A stretch of DNA of 64,000 nt from Bacteroidales bacterium (GTDB lineage: Bacteria; Bacteroidota; Bacteroidia; Bacteroidales; UBA12077). The stretch is taken from NCBI GenBank assembly GCA_028282785.1, contig JANQHE010000018.1:43269-107268 (forward strand), in the 5' to 3' direction. Made by a program: the position numbers and the translations under genes. Under the pieces are notes generated by a model. That model was not told the origin of the DNA. It was given only the letters and a program-made list of their open reading frames with translations, and did no database searches. This document shows, piece after piece, positions 18,823 through 27,219 of this stretch; the first letter of the stretch is position 1, and the number at the start of each line of letters is the position of its first letter.

Positions 18823-20384
18823 AAATTTTTCTTTAAATAGGTTTCAACAAGAAAAGAATTAATGTTCTGATAATTATTTCTTTTACGAAGAAAAGTAAGG
18901 TAATCATATATACCATACCAACCCATTTTATCATTGAAATAAACGATATATTTTTTCTTTAAGCTATTAATTTTTGACTTTACCAATTGCTTTAAATCTA
19001 AAATGTTCGTTTTTTTAACTGATTCAGATAAAGATGAACTAGCATATGGTATATCCTCAAATAGTTTTATTTCGTCATGTTTTTTTAGTAAAATTAAATA
19101 GAGTGTTTTTTTTACTTTGAGAGTTAGTGGAATTTTTAACCAAAAATCAACTAATTCTCGATCCCAAAGTGGCAGGTACCACGAGTACTTGAAGAAATCA
19201 TATGCTCTAACCGAATTAACTATGAACTTTGATTGTCGCTCCTGCCAATCAAATAATTCCATCAGAAATGCGTGATCCATTTTTTCAGGATGATATTGAA
19301 TAAATTCAGTTACGCAAGTTTTAACTGCTAATTGTTCTTTGGTGCTTGAATTTTTAAAATTTAAAAGCCTAAAATGTTTACCAATAATTTTTTTTGATAA
19401 AAATTCAATGTTTTGATTTTTTGGATTTATAAATTCTTGAGGAACATGGCCGCCACTAATGAAATCACCCGTATGACCTGGAATTATAATAGAATCGTCT
19501 GGTATAATTTTGTTTTTTTTTAACTCATATACTGCTAACAAATCCTGAATATGTGGGAGTGAAGACAAATTGTCAGCAAATTGGAAATATTGCTTAAAGA
19601 CGTTGCTTTTTTTAAAATTACGCCACTTCTTATTTGAATATTCAATAAAATGCCAAATATAACCAAGTTTTTTTGCGATTTCCTGACTTTTAATCGACTC
19701 TAAATTACCTTTTTTACCGTAAGAATAACAAATGACATTTTTATAATTAAGCTTTTTTAATTCTGATACAATAAGCCGGGAATCTATACCGCCACTTAAT
19801 GGAATTAACAAGGTTTTGCCATTTGCATAACTAATAAGCCTTTTAAATATTTGCTTTAGTAATCTGTTATGTTTATTAGGTAGGTGTGTGATGCTAACAG
19901 ATTCGGGATAGGTAATATATTTAAAATAACTGGTAGTACTGTATTCAAATATACCTTGATTATATACTCCTTCAAGAATACAGCCAGGTAATAATTGTTT
20001 AATATTTACATTTAGTGTTTTATTTCCAGAGGTAAATCCAGAATAACGAAATTCGTTTATGGCATTTTGACCATAAGATTTATCAACATATTTTTCCAGT
20101 ATTCTGGCATTATCGCTTAGAAAAATTCCTGTTTTGTTAACAGAATAAAAAACCGGATAGCTTCTTACAATATCTGTGCAAGCAAAAACTTTATCTTTAT
20201 TTATAAAAACAAAACTAAACTGTCCGTTCTGAGGTATTCTAATTTTACTATGTAAAAACTCCTTAAATAAATTGTTGAAATTTCCAATAGCATTACCTTC
20301 CCAAAAGAAACCATTATATAAAAGAACTTTACCATCTTTTTTAAGGATAGATCCTGCCCAGTGCCATATAATATTATTTGACAT
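18819..20384 (-). CDS. Asparagine-synthetase-like protein lacking the glutaminase cysteine
   Basis: 521 residues. The PP-loop SGGIDS is at 197-202, followed by VICYSYGKKGNLESIKSQEIAKKLG, the usual second ATP-site segment. The N-terminal ~150 residues keep the glutaminase-like fold (NGQFSFVFINKDKVFACTD; GIFLSDNARIL), but start MSNN, so the catalytic Cys2 is missing. The same loss is seen in the relative at 10072-11829, to which it is only distantly similar. Ammonia may come from solution, or the acceptor amine may be a sugar or amino acid. A role in amidating or aminoacylating the glycan is inference from context. Confidence 0.78.
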   Translation of the reverse strand: MSNNIIWHWAGSILKKDGKVLLYNGFFWEGNAIGNFNNLFKEFLHSKIRIPQNGQFSFVFINKDKVFACTDIVRSYPVFYSVNKTGIFLSDNARILEKYVDKSYGQNAINEFRYSGFTSGNKTLNVNIKQLLPGCILEGVYNQGIFEYSTTSYFKYITYPESVSITHLPNKHNRLLKQIFKRLISYANGKTLLIPLSGGIDSRLIVSELKKLNYKNVICYSYGKKGNLESIKSQEIAKKLGYIWHFIEYSNKKWRNFKKSNVFKQYFQFADNLSSLPHIQDLLAVYELKKNKIIPDDSIIIPGHTGDFISGGHVPQEFINPKNQNIEFLSKKIIGKHFRLLNFKNSSTKEQLAVKTCVTEFIQYHPEKMDHAFLMELFDWQERQSKFIVNSVRAYDFFKYSWYLPLWDRELVDFWLKIPLTLKVKKTLYLILLKKHDEIKLFEDIPYASSSLSESVKKTNILDLKQLVKSKINSLKKKYIVYFNDKMGWYGIYDYLTFLRKRNNYQNINSFLVETYLKKNL

Positions 20385-20386
20385 AT

Positions 20387-21292
20387 CTATAAAACAGGTA
20401 TTTTATGGTTTGTTTTATAATTAACTAGGTACATATTTTTAGGGTATACTTTACTGTAAGAAATATTATCGGGTAGAGCATACAAAATTTCATAGTCGTT
20501 CAAATAATGTTTATTTAAAAAGTTAGGTTCAATTTTCAGGGATTTATTCGAATGAATTGCTTGAACCATATTAATAGGAATGTTTATATAGACAGGATTT
20601 TCATTACATATTCCATATTTGTATAAATTTCTTTTACGAATATATTTAACCATAAATTGTTCAAGACTATTCGGATTACAATAGAATACTTTCCTAAGTA
20701 TATCTTTTAGATAATTTTTCTCATACACATGTCCGTCTAAGGAGAAAGGATAATGCCAATCTTTGTTTGTTCCATTATTTGAATAGAAGTTCCACGTAAA
20801 TATATCTTTACGATTATTGTTTTTAGTAGGAGCAGATCCAAATTTATATCCCAAACGAAATGAAAAAGAGTATTGGTTTACTTTAGTTTCTAATAAATTA
20901 AGAACAGCAGGATTCAAAGTAATTTTGTTGTAAAAAATGGCGTCATCAGTTAAAAAAACAACAAATTTGTTATTACAATTTTTTATTATATTCTCGAGTA
21001 AAGATTTAAAATTTGTTTTGCTTTTCCTTAAGTAAGAATATTTAAGATAATGGTAAATATTAAAATAATTGAATGGAACATTAAGAATATTATGTTTGGA
21101 TTCTCCTTCTTTTAGAAAAAAAGGCTTTGAGTACTTTTTTTTAAGTATTTCATATCCTTTTTCGTAAAAAGAATTACTTGAATTATAAATAACACTTATA
21201 TTGCATGTAATGGTATTGTGCTCATATAAAGTTTTTAGCAACAAATCAAGTTGAGCAGCTCTGTTATATGAAAAAATAATAAAGTGTAACAC
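20387..21292 (-). CDS. Putative glycosyltransferase, GT-A-like
   Basis: 301 residues. The start MLHFIIFSYNRAAQLDLLLKTL matches the first strand and helix of GT-A (GT2-like) enzymes, and KFVVFLTDDAIFY near residues 110-122 contains an acidic TDD that could be the metal-binding DxD equivalent. The rest (DGHVYEKNYL, NPNSLEQFM) resembles hypothetical glycosyltransferases that use large acceptors. It abuts the DUF268 gene with a 1-base overlap and precedes the asparagine-synthetase-like gene by 2 bases. Moderate confidence; no characterised relative is recognised. Confidence 0.62.
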   Translation of the reverse strand: MLHFIIFSYNRAAQLDLLLKTLYEHNTITCNISVIYNSSNSFYEKGYEILKKKYSKPFFLKEGESKHNILNVPFNYFNIYHYLKYSYLRKSKTNFKSLLENIIKNCNNKFVVFLTDDAIFYNKITLNPAVLNLLETKVNQYSFSFRLGYKFGSAPTKNNNRKDIFTWNFYSNNGTNKDWHYPFSLDGHVYEKNYLKDILRKVFYCNPNSLEQFMVKYIRKRNLYKYGICNENPVYINIPINMVQAIHSNKSLKIEPNFLNKHYLNDYEILYALPDNISYSKVYPKNMYLVNYKTNHKIPVL

Positions 21293-22068
21293 TATATTTT
21301 TATTAATTCAAAAATAGCCAGGCCATATTTACAGTTAAAGTTGGACTTTGTATTTTCTTCAGATAACGCAGCATCTTTTATTAAGAATCCTTTGTCGTTA
21401 ACATATGAAAAAGAAATAATTTCATATTTTGTTTGGATCATACTAAGTAGATAACTTAATGAAAAAACTCTATGAGCATTAAACTCTATGCGTAAAGGTC
21501 CTATAGGCACTGAAAAGTAAAAAGTGCCACCTTTTTTAAGTATAGTATAGATAGAATTAAATCCTTTTATATGTCCATCGGGGTCAATTTTATCCCCATA
21601 TCTACCTAAACCAATATGTTCTAATGCATGTAAACAAGAGATTGAATCTGTATAATTTTTGAGTTTACTATCTAATAGTGTTAGATCTGCCTGAGTAAAT
21701 GTAACATTGGGTATATTTTGTGTAACTGGTCTGATATCAAAAACTTCTATTTCTCTAAAAGATGCAACATGTGCAACAAAGCCATCAACTCTGGATCCAA
21801 TATCAACATGTTTTACCGGATTGTTTTTAAATATTTTCTGTGCAACACTTAAATCTTGGTAAAAGTAGTGTCCTTTTGTATTTCCTCCTTCATTTAGCTT
21901 TCCCCCGAGTTGAGGGTTTTTAGTTATCTTAAAAGGGCTATCTTGTGGACTGCTTTTTTTAAACTTTCGAAGGTCTTTATAATAGTAAGGTAGATTTTTT
22001 AACGTAAATATTGTTCTGTAAGGATTAATACCCCATATTATTAATTTATTAAGAAAAGTTTTTAACAT
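21292..22068 (-). CDS. DUF268-family methyltransferase-like protein
   Basis: 258 residues. The Rossmann start HVDIGSRVDGFVAHVASF, then EVFDIRPV, VTFTQADLT, SISCLHALEHIGLGRYGDKIDPDG and FYFSVPIGPLRIEFNAHRVF are the distinctive segments of DUF268, a methyltransferase-like family often found in glycan loci. The fold fits SAM-dependent methylation, but the motif I glycine loop (DIGSRVDGF) is not the standard GxGxG. It is packed 1 base against both neighbours. It probably adds a methyl or otherwise modifies a sugar; that is inference. Confidence 0.78.
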   Translation of the reverse strand: MLKTFLNKLIIWGINPYRTIFTLKNLPYYYKDLRKFKKSSPQDSPFKITKNPQLGGKLNEGGNTKGHYFYQDLSVAQKIFKNNPVKHVDIGSRVDGFVAHVASFREIEVFDIRPVTQNIPNVTFTQADLTLLDSKLKNYTDSISCLHALEHIGLGRYGDKIDPDGHIKGFNSIYTILKKGGTFYFSVPIGPLRIEFNAHRVFSLSYLLSMIQTKYEIISFSYVNDKGFLIKDAALSEENTKSNFNCKYGLAIFELIKI

Positions 22069-22922
22069 TAATTTGTTTTTATTTCTTTCAACCAGATACT
22101 TTTTAAATTATAACCAGTTAACTTTTCAATTGATTCAATATCAGATAAAAAATATTTTTCTAAATAGAGCCGAGTTTCTGGTTTCATTTCTGGTTTTTTA
22201 TTAAGGTTTATATTTTGTAAATACCTTTTAAACTTATTCCTTGTTTCTTTTTTTAGAAATAGCTTAAGAAATTTACTAAAAGGATTGTTTATTAAGATGC
22301 CGGATTTTATTACTTTTTGAAGTGCTTTTGATTTTGGATTTCCACTTATATTAATTTCTGAAGAGTCTTTTATTTTGATTTCAGAAACACCCAGAAATTT
22401 CCATATTTGGTTGAGTAATGAGTTAAGATCTTTTTTCATAAACTCTGTTATTAGAATTTTAACATTTTCTGGACCAAAAACATCCTGATAGTATTTTATT
22501 GCGGGGGCATATTTTTCAATGTGTTTGAATTCATCCATTTTACTTTCAAAGCTTCCTTTATATAATTTATCTCTAACAAAATGACCATAATATCTTGAAT
22601 ATAACCTCTCTACAGGGTCTCTTAAAAGAATAATAATTTTACAATCTGGGATTAAATTTTTTATTCTATCTGCAGCTTCATTGTAATAATTGAGGTAGTT
22701 AGGAGATGCTTCACCAATGGCTTTAGTCTTTTCATTTGGATGAAATAATTTTCCATATTCAGTAAGATTAGGAACTGGATCAACCTTATTCATTAATCCA
22801 TTTACAAAAAATTCCGGAGATTTTATTGTACTCATGTAAATTTCAGGATGTTGTTTTAAATAATGCCACAACGATGTAGTTCCAGATTTTGCAGCGCCAA
22901 CAATTATGAAATTAGGAAGCAT
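22068..22922 (-). CDS. Sulfotransferase
   Basis: 284 residues. The 5'-phosphosulfate loop GAAKSGTTS is at 9-17 and the 3'-phosphate segment IILLRDPVERLYSRYYGH at 97-114: together these bind PAPS. A SPEFF segment lies between them, as in heparan-type and bacterial glycan sulfotransferases. It transfers sulfate from PAPS to a hydroxyl or amine of a sugar. With the second sulfotransferase at 24451 it implies a sulfated glycan. Starts 3 bases after the upstream gene ends. No PAPS synthesis genes occur in the window, so the donor must be made elsewhere. Confidence 0.88.
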   Translation of the reverse strand: MLPNFIIVGAAKSGTTSLWHYLKQHPEIYMSTIKSPEFFVNGLMNKVDPVPNLTEYGKLFHPNEKTKAIGEASPNYLNYYNEAADRIKNLIPDCKIIILLRDPVERLYSRYYGHFVRDKLYKGSFESKMDEFKHIEKYAPAIKYYQDVFGPENVKILITEFMKKDLNSLLNQIWKFLGVSEIKIKDSSEINISGNPKSKALQKVIKSGILINNPFSKFLKLFLKKETRNKFKRYLQNINLNKKPEMKPETRLYLEKYFLSDIESIEKLTGYNLKSIWLKEIKTN

Positions 22923-22925
22923 AGT

Positions 22926-24467
22926 TTAATTTTTAATTTTAAATAGTGCAAGGTTTAAATGATTTTGTTTAATAATATTTTTATAATCAGCATTGCTTGG
23001 AATGAACAAACACCGATTTTTTAGATATTCTTTTGGAGCACATATTTTTTCCCAGTTGTTGTCTATAATTATTATTGGTTTGTTAGAAAGTAAAGCCGTG
23101 TTCATGGTTGATGTTCTAGTATAATAAAACAAAAAAGCATCAGCAAGATGAATGTTGTTTTCGAAACGGTCTTTGATGACTTTAACTTCATTTTCGAAAG
23201 GTAATGTTTCTTTTGTTGATGGATGTTTTTTATATAAAACCGTTATATTAAGCGACTTCAGATTCTTAATAAGTGCATATTCCATATATAATTGTAAAGG
23301 AGCTATCACGGCAGTTGTGCTGGACAGACTTTGTGTTCTGTAATAATTTCCTATTAACATCACTGATTGAATTCTGTGAATATTATTTTTGTTCTTTTCA
23401 AGGTTAAATTGATACTTATTCAAAAATGCAATTTCACAAGTATTATCATTAGGTGTTGGGTGTAGATTAAGACGACTCATTAAAGCATTTGCTAAACCCT
23501 GATTGTATTCAAAAAACTTTTTATTCAAACTTAACTCCATCCATGATACTTTATCCCAGTCATAGATAATTGCTTCGCCATGAGTAAATCCAATTGGGTT
23601 TCCATTGTTTTTTTTTATGGCAGCAGTTAAAATTCGAATCATATTATTATTAAATCCGAAGTATAAATTAATCGGCTTTCTTTTTGCAAAGTAGTTATCC
23701 CATGTTTTATAAACCTTGTAAGTTTCATAAAATGATTTTTGAAAGAGATTGTTTAAGTAGGTTTTATGACCTTCATAAACAGACATACCTTTTTTTATAA
23801 AATAATCAAGTATATCTGAAATACACTTTTTAATGACAATACCTATTTTTTGTAATTCATCATTTTTTATTAAATAAGGTTTTAGTTTTCTTAATAGTAG
23901 CCTAAAACTAAAAGGAATTATGTTGCCTAAACTTTCTTTATGAAGATAACTTAGTGTATAAGGAGAATGAGATTCTGATAGAATACTTTTAAAAGGCCGA
24001 AATATATTAGGAGGTCTAAATTGATTGACCTTTAAATAGGTTTTGAAAATTCGAGGAATTATTATGCGATATTTAAGTTCTCCCTTCGGGGGAAACTTAA
24101 TTAAACAATCGGATGCTTCAAAACGAACCGGATGACCATGATCTAAAGTATTTTTAATAAAATTAGAATTATTATTATAAACAAAATGATATTCTTTTGC
24201 TTTGAATATTAATAGATAATATAGCCAGGTGCTGATTTCAATATGGAGTTTATAATTGATTAGAAATAAATTCTGAATATCTACATTGTTCTTATGCAGC
24301 TGAATATGTTTGTTGAAAATATTTTTTATGTCCTGTTCAATAATTAAAAATTCATCCCAAGGAACAGGCCAACTGAAATTCTTATACCACTCCTTAAACC
24401 CAAAAGATTTAATGCTTTCAATATCTAACGGAAACTTCTTCTTTTCTTTATTATTCAAAGTAGCCAT
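22926..24467 (-). CDS. Putative glycosyltransferase with HP and S/T motifs, possible nonulosonate transferase
   Basis: 513 residues, no family recognised with confidence. The C-terminal ~200 residues look like the second half of a GT-B enzyme: NPIGFTHGEAII near 290-302, VLYKKHPS with HP at 415-416, and TRTSTMNTALLSNKPIIII with STM at 453-455. A Lys/HP pair followed by a Ser/Thr-rich donor loop is the pattern of bacterial sialyltransferases (HP and S/T motifs) and CDP-glycerol-type transferases. The first ~250 residues are helical and unrecognised. Since the locus makes a CMP-nonulosonate, transfer of that sugar is a reasonable hypothesis. It overlaps the sulfotransferase-like gene upstream by 17 bases. 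Confidence 0.55.
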   Translation of the reverse strand: MATLNNKEKKKFPLDIESIKSFGFKEWYKNFSWPVPWDEFLIIEQDIKNIFNKHIQLHKNNVDIQNLFLINYKLHIEISTWLYYLLIFKAKEYHFVYNNNSNFIKNTLDHGHPVRFEASDCLIKFPPKGELKYRIIIPRIFKTYLKVNQFRPPNIFRPFKSILSESHSPYTLSYLHKESLGNIIPFSFRLLLRKLKPYLIKNDELQKIGIVIKKCISDILDYFIKKGMSVYEGHKTYLNNLFQKSFYETYKVYKTWDNYFAKRKPINLYFGFNNNMIRILTAAIKKNNGNPIGFTHGEAIIYDWDKVSWMELSLNKKFFEYNQGLANALMSRLNLHPTPNDNTCEIAFLNKYQFNLEKNKNNIHRIQSVMLIGNYYRTQSLSSTTAVIAPLQLYMEYALIKNLKSLNITVLYKKHPSTKETLPFENEVKVIKDRFENNIHLADAFLFYYTRTSTMNTALLSNKPIIIIDNNWEKICAPKEYLKNRCLFIPSNADYKNIIKQNHLNLALFKIKN

Positions 24468-25476
24468 ATTTTTTTAGGTCGAACCCAACAATTTTGTTCA
24501 GCTTTTTATTCGATTCGTTGTGTGTTTGCATTATTTTTTTGCTCATGCTTGGTTTTAGAAAACTATATTTTATATAAAAAAGTTTGTCAAACAATTTAAG
24601 CATATTGTTAAAATTAAGGGCAGCACTTATTTTTATTAAAAATAGAGTAAAAGTATTAGATTTTTTTACTTTTAATAATGATTTTAAAAAAGGTTGTTCA
24701 GGAATAAATCCCAATGAATTGTAAGGACGAATAAAAAACCGGTTAAAGATAATTGCCAAATATGCACTGATAAAAGAATAGGACTTGTTTTCGTGTTTAA
24801 AATCAGAAGGATAGTATTCTGGTAAGTTCGTGTATTGAAAAACACTCTTTAGAAATTCTTTTTTATTTTCTAAGAAATATTCAAAAGGCAGAACAAATAC
24901 CCTTTCTTTATTAAAAACTTGAAACAAATAGGAAATATAATTGTAATAGTTCAACTCCTTTACATCAATATTAATTCCTTTTCTATACTGGTAATTTTCA
25001 AAATTACTGTTACAATAATTTGTGAATTTTTTAAATGAAAAAGAATATCCAACAGATAATAACTGCTTATAAATTGAATGAACCCAGGTATTCTGCTTCC
25101 GTATTATTAGCAATAATTTTGCTTTCGGAAATAACAGATATATTAAGTCAGCAATTAATTTTTTATCCCTATAATTATTAAAAAAACATCCAAAGAGGGC
25201 TTCATATGAAATAATTATATTTTTTTCGGGCAATCTGTTTAGGAAAACATCTACTTCTCTTTTTGTTTTTTCAATATCAATATTTAATGGGTCCTTATAT
25301 GCTATTATATTTCGAATGGCAGTACTAATTGGATTTAAATCCTTTCTATCATTACCTTCAAAGTATGTATTATTAATGTTTGGAAAAACCTTTGATTGTA
25401 AAAAAGTTGAACCACATTTGGGCATTCCCATATGTATAATAATGTTCTTTTCAGATTTCTTTAGTTCCGTTGCCAT
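24451..25476 (-). CDS. Sulfotransferase-family protein
   Basis: 341 residues. HMGMPKCGSTFLQ, with the PAPS loop at 18-24, is a clear 5'-phosphosulfate-binding motif, and KLLLIIRKQNTWVHSIYKQLL at about 133-152 replaces the standard RDP 3'-phosphate motif with RKQ. A mid-protein segment EYFLENKKEFLKSVFQY is typical of bacterial sulfotransferase-like proteins. It is probably the second sulfation enzyme of the locus; loss of the Asp in RDP leaves activity less certain. It overlaps the FkbM gene by 16 bases. Confidence 0.75.
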   Translation of the reverse strand: MATELKKSEKNIIIHMGMPKCGSTFLQSKVFPNINNTYFEGNDRKDLNPISTAIRNIIAYKDPLNIDIEKTKREVDVFLNRLPEKNIIISYEALFGCFFNNYRDKKLIADLIYLLFPKAKLLLIIRKQNTWVHSIYKQLLSVGYSFSFKKFTNYCNSNFENYQYRKGINIDVKELNYYNYISYLFQVFNKERVFVLPFEYFLENKKEFLKSVFQYTNLPEYYPSDFKHENKSYSFISAYLAIIFNRFFIRPYNSLGFIPEQPFLKSLLKVKKSNTFTLFLIKISAALNFNNMLKLFDKLFYIKYSFLKPSMSKKIMQTHNESNKKLNKIVGFDLKKYGYFE

Positions 25477-26213
25477 ACCTGGTAAACATTATTAGGTGTT
25501 TGGTCAACCTTTTTTAAACTTGATGACTTTAGAATCTCTTCGCATAACAGAACTTCTTCTTTAGTAAGTATGTTAGCAAAAGGATGTACTTCAATAAATA
25601 AGATATTGATCTGTTTAAGATAGTCTTGGTTTTCTTTTAATAATTGTAATTCACCCCCTTCAATGTCTATAATAAGTGCACTAAAAGAGAGATTGTATTT
25701 TTTTTCAATTTCTTGAAAAGTTTTTCCAGCTACTTCAATCTTTTTATTTGTTTTTCTTTTATCACTTCCTCCTATAATCATATTGTGTAAATAGAAATTA
25801 TTTCTTTTATTTTTGGATATCATGCAATTTTCTATGTTAAAATTGCAACTATTCCAATTTCGGTTATGTTCCAAATATTCTATAAGCAAAGGATTTGCTT
25901 CAACAACTACATGATTTTTTGTGGCACTTAACCATCTATTTACAAAACAGGAAAGAACACCAATACAGGCACCAAGCTCAAGTACAATGTCATTTTTGCT
26001 GAGGTATTTTTGAATAAACTCATATTCTTCCTTTGATTCATACTTACCTAAAAAAAAACGACCCCGAAAAGCCCTCGTGGTTAATTTAAAGGGTATTTTG
26101 AATTTTAGTCCATTTGTTTCATAGTGTCTTATAAACACATCAAATAAGAATCCAGAAATATATTTTTTAAACAAATAGAAATTTTGAGAGATTATTCTAC
26201 TTATTTTTTTCAT
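25461..26213 (-). CDS. FkbM-family methyltransferase
   Basis: 250 residues. SAM-binding motif I (DIVLELGACIGVLSCFVNR, ~residues 72-90) is followed by HVVVEANPLLIEYLEHNR, and the FkbM-typical LIIDIEGGELQLLKEN (motif with acidic pair near the active site) and FIEVHPF. FkbM proteins usually O-methylate sugars or polyketide tails. Here the target is probably a hydroxyl of the repeat unit. It overlaps the class I methyltransferase gene upstream by 4 bases. Confidence 0.86.
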   Translation of the reverse strand: MKKISRIISQNFYLFKKYISGFLFDVFIRHYETNGLKFKIPFKLTTRAFRGRFFLGKYESKEEYEFIQKYLSKNDIVLELGACIGVLSCFVNRWLSATKNHVVVEANPLLIEYLEHNRNWNSCNFNIENCMISKNKRNNFYLHNMIIGGSDKRKTNKKIEVAGKTFQEIEKKYNLSFSALIIDIEGGELQLLKENQDYLKQINILFIEVHPFANILTKEEVLLCEEILKSSSLKKVDQTPNNVYQVWQRN

Positions 26214-27199
26214 AATATTCTTTTAATAAAAGACAATTTTTGTCGCATTTGATTTTTGTAATATATTTTTAATATTCTAAAAACTTCTCTATTCTTGTTA
26301 TAATTATATGAGGAAGATATTACTTTTTCATATAGGCAAATTATATAATTGTTTGGTTTAAAAACAGCCGCCTTCAATATTTTGAATCCTTGTTTAGCCA
26401 TGAGGCTATTTAAAGTGTCAATTGAGAAATAACTGAGATGTGCAGTTTGTATCGACGGTATTTTTCTTATAAATCCAGGAACTTCAATTAACAGATATTT
26501 ATTGATATAAGATTTTAATTGTAATATTTCTGCTTCAGGATTTTTTAAATGCTCCAAAACATGCCTCATTATAAATAAATCAAAAGGTTGATTTATGTCT
26601 GAAATAAAACCTTGTTTTAATGGAATATTATTTTCATTACCAAGTTTAACCAAGTTACTATCAGGTTCATAACCAATAACATTTTTATTTTCCTTAATAA
26701 ATGGAACCAAATTCCAACCTCCACCTGCTCCAATTTCACATACGCTATTATAATTTATTTTACACGTTTTAGAAAAATAATATAATGATTCGGATGCTTT
26801 ATATTCATTTGTGTCAAAATGGTAGTTAAAATCAAACTCATAACGGCTATTATAATTGGTTTTTTTTTGGCCAACATAAATATCCCTAAATAAACCCGTT
26901 TCATAAAATCTCAGTAATGATTTTTCTGTTAACCTTGGATTTTGATAAACCAAACCACAGTCTAAGCAAAGAACAGTTTGACATTTAAGTCCATGTCTAT
27001 CATTTTTAAATAGTGAAAAGGACTTGCTGCTTTTGCACAAAGGACAATTGTCTTTAGTTGACTCTAATACATTACTTTCAATTTGCTTATTGTATTCTTC
27101 AATTCCTTTCTTTTGAATAGGATCTAACTTTTTTCTAATAGGGTATTTTTTAGGTAGAAAAAAAGAAGGTAGTGTTGAAATTTTGTGAATAATAGACAT
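26210..27199 (-). CDS. Zinc-binding class I SAM methyltransferase
   Basis: 329 residues. The N-terminal zinc-binding knuckle has CPLC at 52-55 and CLDCG at 78-82. The SAM domain follows with VCEIGAGGGWN near 153-163, VIGYEPDSN, FDLFIMRHVLEHLKNPE and LIEVPGF. It resembles C-methyltransferases of deoxysugar synthesis and O-methyltransferases alike, so the atom methylated is uncertain. It lies 20 bases after the CMP-nonulosonate synthetase gene, in the first half of the operon. Its layout resembles the decayed gene at 5502-5972. Confidence 0.85.
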   Translation of the reverse strand: MSIIHKISTLPSFFLPKKYPIRKKLDPIQKKGIEEYNKQIESNVLESTKDNCPLCKSSKSFSLFKNDRHGLKCQTVLCLDCGLVYQNPRLTEKSLLRFYETGLFRDIYVGQKKTNYNSRYEFDFNYHFDTNEYKASESLYYFSKTCKINYNSVCEIGAGGGWNLVPFIKENKNVIGYEPDSNLVKLGNENNIPLKQGFISDINQPFDLFIMRHVLEHLKNPEAEILQLKSYINKYLLIEVPGFIRKIPSIQTAHLSYFSIDTLNSLMAKQGFKILKAAVFKPNNYIICLYEKVISSSYNYNKNREVFRILKIYYKNQMRQKLSFIKRIL

Positions 27200-27219
27200 A
27201 TTCCTACAACAAATTATAA

